Source of the DNA: GWB2-37-7 sp049684915
Lineage (GTDB): Bacteria; Bacillota; Clostridia; Lutisporales; Lutisporaceae
Assembly (NCBI GenBank): GCA_049684915.1
Contig: JBAVGO010000174.1
Coordinates: 1-10,670, forward strand
Reading direction: 5' to 3'
DNA length: 10,670 nucleotides
A program made the position numbers and the translations under genes. The notes below the pieces were generated by a model. It saw only the letters and a program-made list of their open reading frames with translations, ran no database searches and had not been told where the DNA came from. Shown in pieces: positions 6,518-10,670 of the stretch (within the stretch, counting starts at the first letter, position 1; each line of letters begins with the position of its first letter).

Positions 6518-7456
6518 TTATATTTCTAATAATCTATTTGCTAATAGAATTTCTTTTTTACAAACATCCATTATACTGTTATATTCAACATTCAACATGG
6601 CCTTATTTTTGTCAAGGATGTCCATCCACATATACCCAGCATCAATATACTCTTTTCCTAGAGCGAGTAATTGCGGCTTATTAATTTCCTTTGCTACTGC
6701 CTGTAAAAACTCACCATATTCCTTGCGGAATAGATAGAATGAATCTTTAGAAGCTTCTACATTTAATTCTATCTTTAGAAGTATATTCCTTACCTGTTCA
6801 GTATTATTCTCCTTGCAATACTTAATCAACGAATGAAATACCGTAAATGTATAACTTGAGTTGGCAATATTGTATCCTGCTTTTAACAAGGTAGACTCCA
6901 ACGACCGATTGATATCCCTATAATATTTAAATTTAACAAGGAAATTATTTGGTGCATGAAAGGTAGCGTATCCATACTCTTCTGCATCCATAGCTTCAAT
7001 ATCTTTTTTTGTTATATTTACAACATTTCCTTTATAATCGATAAAATCATAATTTTCGTGTTGCTTATCAATCCCTACCAAAATATATGACATCGGCAGT
7101 CCACTTTCTCTCTCTGGGAGCACTACAAAAATAGGCATAGGCTGATGTGCATTTACCCACTCATCCCACTTATCATTAAGCTCAGAAAGGAAAGAAGCTC
7201 TATCACTGGTAATATACTCTATATACCAAGAGCCATTGGCATAGCACATTTCTCTAGCATAGCGGAACATGCCTCTCAAGCGCTGGCTTTCTGTAAATTG
7301 GAATGGATATGTAAGTACATATCCATTCCCAAATCCATATAAATTTAGGCTTTGAACATTATAAGAAAAGAAACTCATAATATTTTTCATCACAGAAACA
7401 ACAGGACACAACTCTTCCTTAAAATTTTCTTTGATTACTTTTAATCGTTCTTCCAT
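6518..7456 (-). CDS. Divergent BtrH-fold protein with catalytic His replaced by Met
   Basis: This 312-residue protein is not recognisable on its own but aligns with the two BtrH-like enzymes in the window. Cys17 in EELCPVVSVM sits where the nucleophile is expected, and LYGFGNGYVLTY (39-50) matches their GLGSG segment. MSYILVGID (122-130) matches HKVILIGFD of the upstream copy, placing Met122 on the catalytic His; Asp140 in FIDYKGN keeps the triad Asp. In the C-terminal part, LFRKEYGEFLQAVAKE (242-257) matches FRRMYSRFLKASAE, but the glycine-rich GTGG motif is lost. So it has the full two-domain layout but probably lacks ordinary triad catalysis. It may be a structural or substrate-binding partner of an intact copy, or use another base. 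It starts four bases after the ketosynthase gene with an AAAGG site across that stop. Relationship to the family is moderately sure and function is unknown. Confidence 0.7.
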   Translation of the reverse strand: MEERLKVIKENFKEELCPVVSVMKNIMSFFSYNVQSLNLYGFGNGYVLTYPFQFTESQRLRGMFRYAREMCYANGSWYIEYITSDRASFLSELNDKWDEWVNAHQPMPIFVVLPERESGLPMSYILVGIDKQHENYDFIDYKGNVVNITKKDIEAMDAEEYGYATFHAPNNFLVKFKYYRDINRSLESTLLKAGYNIANSSYTFTVFHSLIKYCKENNTEQVRNILLKIELNVEASKDSFYLFRKEYGEFLQAVAKEINKPQLLALGKEYIDAGYMWMDILDKNKAMLNVEYNSIMDVCKKEILLANRLLEI

Positions 7457-7460
7457 ATTC

Positions 7461-8684
7461 TTAACCTTTATACCTACCTATAACGATTGAAGCAGTGTTA
7501 CCTGCAAAAGCAAAGGAATTAGATATAGCTATATCAATTTTCTTATCAACTGCTTTACCAATCACTATATTATAATCTTTATATTCATCCATGATTTCTT
7601 TTGTATTAATGGTTGCAGGAATAAATTCTTCCTTTATTGCCAACGCACATACAATTGTCTCAATACTACCGGCACATCCAAGCATATGACCATGCATACT
7701 TTTCGTTGAGCTTATAGCAACAGATGAAGCTGCCTCTCCAAATACATGGGTAATTGCTTTCATCTCCATCATATCGTTGAATTTCGTACCTGTACCATGT
7801 GCATTTATGTAGTCAACATCCTCAGGCGAAATCCCTGCTTTCTTTAAACCTAATTCAATACATCGAATTGCTCCCCCTGCATTTGGATCAGGAGATGTTG
7901 CATGATATGCGTCATTACTAATGCCATAACCAAGAATTTCTGCATATATATTGGCACCTCTACTTAAAGCACTCTCTAACTCTTCTAAAATCATGATTGC
8001 GGCTCCTTCTCCAATATCAATTCCTGAACGGTTGGCATCAAAAGGAGAAAGGCAATTTTTTGTTATTGTTTGCAAAGATAAAAATCCGCTATAAGACAAT
8101 TCACTAAAAGGATCTGTGCCACCTGCGATTACAACATCACAAGTACCATCCTTAATCATATCAAATCCACATCCAACAGAATTAGTACCTGCGGCACATG
8201 CGGTAGAAACAGATAAATTTGGTCCTAAGCATCCATACTCTTTTGAAATAACGCCAGCAGGAGTTGAACAGGATTCAAATACAGCTTCCAAATCTATATC
8301 CTCATAGCTCATACTATCAAGATATTTTTTATGGATTTTCATTTTTCCGTCTATTGATCCTAATGAAGTTGCAACGGCAACACCGATTCTTTCTTTATCA
8401 TAAGCTTGAAAGTTTATCTTAGAATCAATATACGCTTCCTTAGCAGCATACAATCCATATACATTAGCAGGCTCACTATCTATATGTCCATTACTCATTG
8501 TATAGCTTTTTTCATTAAATCCTTCTACTATAGCACCCCGGTTCAATTTATAGTCAGTCATATCAAAGTAAGGAATTTCCTTTACACCATTTTTTCCTTC
8601 CTTTAATCCTTTTAAAAAATCATCTTTTCCTGTTCCTATGGGGCTGATAACGCCAAGACCTGTAATTACAACTCTTCTGCCCAT
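7461..8684 (-). CDS. Type II beta-ketoacyl-ACP synthase (FabF-like, catalytically intact)
   Basis: A 407-residue condensing enzyme that extends an acyl chain by decarboxylative condensation with malonyl-ACP. It opens with RRVVITGLGVISPIG, typical of FabF/KS-alpha proteins. Catalytic Cys163 lies in VSTACAAGTNSVG, His296 in NAHGTGTKFND, Lys328 and His333 in STKSMHGHMLGCAG, and the C-terminal NSFAFAGNTASIV glycine-rich loop is intact. Length is normal for FabF. The frame is open to 8723, but ATG 8684 is preferred: AGAGG at 8696-8700 precedes it, and the extra 13 residues would overlap the ACP gene. It stands seven bases after the ACP stop and is expected to pair with the His-less KS-like protein at the right edge, as KS-alpha/chain-length-factor pairs do. 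It resembles secondary-metabolism KS enzymes through context more than through any residue. The gene symbol is withheld because a housekeeping role is unlikely. Confidence 0.94.
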   Translation of the reverse strand: MGRRVVITGLGVISPIGTGKDDFLKGLKEGKNGVKEIPYFDMTDYKLNRGAIVEGFNEKSYTMSNGHIDSEPANVYGLYAAKEAYIDSKINFQAYDKERIGVAVATSLGSIDGKMKIHKKYLDSMSYEDIDLEAVFESCSTPAGVISKEYGCLGPNLSVSTACAAGTNSVGCGFDMIKDGTCDVVIAGGTDPFSELSYSGFLSLQTITKNCLSPFDANRSGIDIGEGAAIMILEELESALSRGANIYAEILGYGISNDAYHATSPDPNAGGAIRCIELGLKKAGISPEDVDYINAHGTGTKFNDMMEMKAITHVFGEAASSVAISSTKSMHGHMLGCAGSIETIVCALAIKEEFIPATINTKEIMDEYKDYNIVIGKAVDKKIDIAISNSFAFAGNTASIVIGRYKG

Positions 8685-8691
8685 ATGGCTA

Positions 8692-8973
8692 TTAACCTCT
8701 TCTTTCTCTGATGAAATCTGCAATTGTATTAATAGATTGGAATATCATCATATCATTATCAGTAATTTCAATATCATATTTGTTGTTCATTGCTACAACA
8801 ATCTCTAATGCATCTACTGAATCAAGTCCTAAAGAGCCTTCTACTTCTTCTGCATCATCATCTTGGCTTTTAAATATTGGTGAATCGTTATCAATTTCAT
8901 CTGGGCTTACCTCTAAGTTAAGTCTCTCAATAATACATTCCTTAATTTCGTTTTCTAAATTTACGTTATTCAT
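8692..8973 (-). CDS. Acyl carrier protein with acidic insertion
   Basis: A 93-residue carrier protein. Ser52 in GLDSVDALEIV is the phosphopantetheine attachment site. Helix I (about 5-18), helix II after the Ser and the C-terminal helix (INTIADFIRERR) are present. The DSVDALEIVVAM form resembles ACPs of aryl polyene and highly reducing type II PKS clusters more than housekeeping AcpP (DSLDTVELVM). The loop before the active Ser carries an extra stretch of about ten mostly acidic residues (QDDDAEEVEG, 37-46), making the protein longer than the usual 75-85 residues. AGGAGA at 8981-8986 lies seven bases upstream of ATG 8973, 35 bases after the ketoreductase gene. It should carry the growing chain between KS, KR, dehydratase and the BtrH-like acyltransferases. 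A phosphopantetheinyl transferase is not in this window. Confidence 0.95.
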   Translation of the reverse strand: MNNVNLENEIKECIIERLNLEVSPDEIDNDSPIFKSQDDDAEEVEGSLGLDSVDALEIVVAMNNKYDIEITDNDMMIFQSINTIADFIRERRG

Positions 8974-9008
8974 AATTCATTCTCCTTCTCTCATGTGTTT
9001 ATTTTTAT

Positions 9009-9752
9009 TTAACAGGACAGTCCACCATCTATAACAACAGTCTGTCCCGTTATATACCTTGCATTATCGCTTGCCAAGAACAAAGCAAGCTTAGCCACTT
9101 CTTTTGCATTACCAAAGCGTTTTAAAGGTATGCTGTTCTTCCAGTTATTTATAGTTTTTTCATCCACACTTAAAGTCATATCTGTTTCAATAAAACCAGG
9201 AGCGATTGCATTTACTGTAATACCACTTTTTGCAACTTCTTTAGACAATGACTTGGTAAATGCAATAATTCCAGCCTTAGATGCTGAATAATTAGTCTGC
9301 CCTGCATTTCCCATGATTCCACCAATTGATGCAATGTTTATAATGGTCCCTGCTTTTTTACTTGCCAGGAAGCGTAATGACTCTTTAGAGCAGTAATAAA
9401 CACTATCTAAATTAGTGCTTATTACATCATGCCAGTCTTTTTCATTCATGAATACTAAGAATTTATCCCTTGTTATTCCGGCATTATTTACAAGAATATC
9501 TAAAGAACCTACTTCTTCTTTAATATATTTAAACAATCTTTTTACCTCATCAAAATTACTGACATTTGCTTGACAGGTGTAGATTTTGCCTTTATTTGTA
9601 CTTAAACATTCTTTTAACTCAAGAGCCGTTTCTTCACTATTATTATAATTTATAATAACATTGGCATTATTCATAGCAAATTCTTCCGCTATAGCTCTTC
9701 CTAAACCTCTAGAAGCCCCTGTAACGAGCACTGTCTTATTTGTAAATGACAT
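9009..9752 (-). CDS. fabG: FabG-type 3-oxoacyl-ACP reductase
   Basis: A 247-residue short-chain dehydrogenase that reduces 3-oxoacyl-ACP to 3-hydroxyacyl-ACP. The nucleotide-binding motif is TGASRGLG (11-18), where Arg15 favours NADPH, followed by NNAG (89-92). Catalytic residues are Asn114, Ser142 (IASIGG), Tyr155 and Lys159 (YSASK). PGFIETDMT (185-193) and the C-terminal GQTVVIDGG (236-244) are standard FabG features. Length equals the family norm and nothing is missing. ATG 9752 lies four bases after the KS-like gene, whose end contains the AAAGGAGG ribosome binding site, so the two are coupled. The operon setting with a KS pair and special ACP points to a pathway-dedicated reductase rather than the housekeeping enzyme, though the sequence alone would fit either. 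Confidence 0.95.
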   Translation of the reverse strand: MSFTNKTVLVTGASRGLGRAIAEEFAMNNANVIINYNNSEETALELKECLSTNKGKIYTCQANVSNFDEVKRLFKYIKEEVGSLDILVNNAGITRDKFLVFMNEKDWHDVISTNLDSVYYCSKESLRFLASKKAGTIINIASIGGIMGNAGQTNYSASKAGIIAFTKSLSKEVAKSGITVNAIAPGFIETDMTLSVDEKTINNWKNSIPLKRFGNAKEVAKLALFLASDNARYITGQTVVIDGGLSC

Positions 9753-9756
9753 AAAC

Positions 9757-10670
9757 CTAATCCTCCTTTACTTTTCTAAGAAGTATGGAATTAACTGCTC
9801 CCCCAATAAAAAAAGAATTAACTAATGCATACTCAAGTTCATTTTCTTCTATTGAATGAGTATTTCCATGTAGATATAATAATCCAGGTACTTTACCATT
9901 GTTCATACATAATAAAGAACAAATAACTGCATTTATCTCACTGGCTCCAAAGGTTTCTCCAAATATAGCTTTACTAGCTACATATCCAAGCTCTTCTTCC
10001 CTGGCTCCAAATAATTTGATTAAAGCTTTCTTCTCCCCGTTGTCAACCCTCTTACTTGAATTAGCAGCCACACTAACAAAATCTATGGCTTCCTTATCTA
10101 TGCCACTTTTCTCTAATACCTTTTTCATTGTTCTATATAATCCACTAGAATTATCAGATCCAAGTTCATTAAAATTCTTGCAGAATTCTTCATCAACTAA
10201 CGCTGCAACTTCAACAATTTCAGCATAAATATGTGCTTTTCTCTTTTTGGCACTTTCGTAGGACTCCAATACAAGAGTAGCAGATCCTTCACCAAGAATT
10301 GCACCATTAGCTTGTCCTGAAAACGGAACCGCTTTTTCTCCTTCTCCTTGGTCAGTAGCCAACATATGTTTTCTATCATAGCCTGCAAAAATATGAGTAT
10401 GTAATTCCTCTACACCACATGTTAATATAGCGTCTGCTAACCCTTGTCGTATTAAATTTACTGCATATACAATAGAAGAACATCCAACCAAGGTAGAGCT
10501 AACACCCTTCAATTTATTCTGGATACATAATTGACCTCCAGCAACATTATTCACTGTTTGCTGAAAAAAATTGGGACTCGCCATCTTTGCGCCGCCTTTT
10601 ATTACATCATCTAGATAGCGAAATGTAGCAACCATTGGACCATGAACTGTAGTGACGATTGTACCAATAC
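9757..10670 (-). CDS. Ketosynthase-like chain-length-factor-type partner subunit (5' end beyond window)
   Basis: The visible 303 C-terminal residues continue open to the right edge, so roughly 100 N-terminal residues are missing. It has the thiolase-like KS fold: SPNFFQQTVNNVAGG, GVSSTLVGCSSIVYAV with Cys63 (fragment numbering) at the active-site position, ILGEGSATLVLE, and a final glycine-rich NSFFIGGAVNSI. Both catalytic histidines are changed: the NAHGTGT motif of KS enzymes reads VAANSS (His to Ala201), and the KSMxGH motif reads KAIFGE (Lys233 kept, His to Glu238). It should therefore not condense on its own. The nearby intact KS suggests a KS/CLF-like heterodimer as in type II PKS and aryl polyene systems; unlike classical CLFs with Gln, the Cys is retained. 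It is the first gene seen in transcription order and couples to the ketoreductase. KS superfamily is sure; the partner role is inferred. Confidence 0.9.
   Translation of the reverse strand, partial: IGTIVTTVHGPMVATFRYLDDVIKGGAKMASPNFFQQTVNNVAGGQLCIQNKLKGVSSTLVGCSSIVYAVNLIRQGLADAILTCGVEELHTHIFAGYDRKHMLATDQGEGEKAVPFSGQANGAILGEGSATLVLESYESAKKRKAHIYAEIVEVAALVDEEFCKNFNELGSDNSSGLYRTMKKVLEKSGIDKEAIDFVSVAANSSKRVDNGEKKALIKLFGAREEELGYVASKAIFGETFGASEINAVICSLLCMNNGKVPGLLYLHGNTHSIEENELEYALVNSFFIGGAVNSILLRKVKED

Noticed and set aside
8711..9034. 107-codon plus-strand frame opposite the ACP
   Set aside because: It is Ser/Ile-rich shadow translation of the acidic ACP gene; the ACP Ser52 motif and ribosome binding site support the minus strand.
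5004..9752. Reading KS, ACP, FabG and FabZ as the housekeeping fatty-acid synthesis operon
   Set aside because: FabH, FabD, enoyl reductase and acetyl-CoA carboxylase genes are absent, the KS has a His-less partner, the ACP is atypical, and the genes are mixed with acyltransferase, glycosyl and transport genes.
9899..10228. 109-codon plus-strand frame opposite the KS-like gene
   Set aside because: Antisense to conserved KS-fold sequence, no motif of its own.
10197..10388. Minus-strand 63-codon frame within the KS-like gene
   Set aside because: Out-of-frame shadow of the KS-like coding sequence, which is continuous with conserved motifs, so no frameshift is implied.

Overview
The window is a slice of one long single-strand gene cluster. 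Thirteen genes, all on the minus strand, fill it almost completely; the largest gap is 51 nt. The DNA is AT-rich, with strong AGGAGG-type ribosome binding sites, several TTG starts and many overlapping or nearly touching genes. This fits a low-GC Gram-positive bacterium, most likely an anaerobic clostridium or Lachnospiraceae relative (inferred from composition and gene style only). Both ends are cut: the first gene in transcription order (right edge) lacks its 5' end and the last (left edge) lacks its 3' end. No promoter, terminator, RNA gene, mobile element or CRISPR array is visible.

Read in transcription order (right to left), the first block is a discrete type II fatty-acid/polyketide machine: a degenerate ketosynthase partner (9757 to the right edge), a FabG-type ketoreductase (9009-9752), an acyl carrier protein with an acidic insertion (8692-8973) and an intact ketosynthase (7461-8684). 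A FabZ-type dehydratase (5004-5426) and a second, degenerate hotdog protein resembling aryl-polyene ApeP dehydratases (2758-3177) follow further down. No enoyl reductase is present, so the predicted chain is a conjugated polyene carried on the ACP.

Interleaved with these are three proteins of the BtrH-like Cys-dependent acyltransferase fold (6518-7456, 5429-6466, 3211-4266). Two keep a Cys-His-Asp triad with nearly identical spacing; the third has Met where the His should be. BtrH of butirosin biosynthesis moves an acyl group from an ACP to an amine, so these are the best candidates for releasing the polyene as an amide or ester.

The tail of the cluster holds a PIG-L/LmbE deacetylase (2004-2753), a GT-A family 2 glycosyltransferase (1063-1983) and the two halves of a MacB/LolD-type ABC transporter: ATPase at 4283-4987, FtsX-like permease at 1-1048. 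A coherent but unproven model is that a sugar is attached, deacetylated to a free amine, N-acylated with the polyene by the BtrH-like enzymes and exported. The logic parallels Nod-factor assembly with unrelated acyltransferases. A recurring feature is that the KS, dehydratase and acyltransferase each occur as an intact copy plus a copy missing catalytic histidine, which suggests obligate heteromers.
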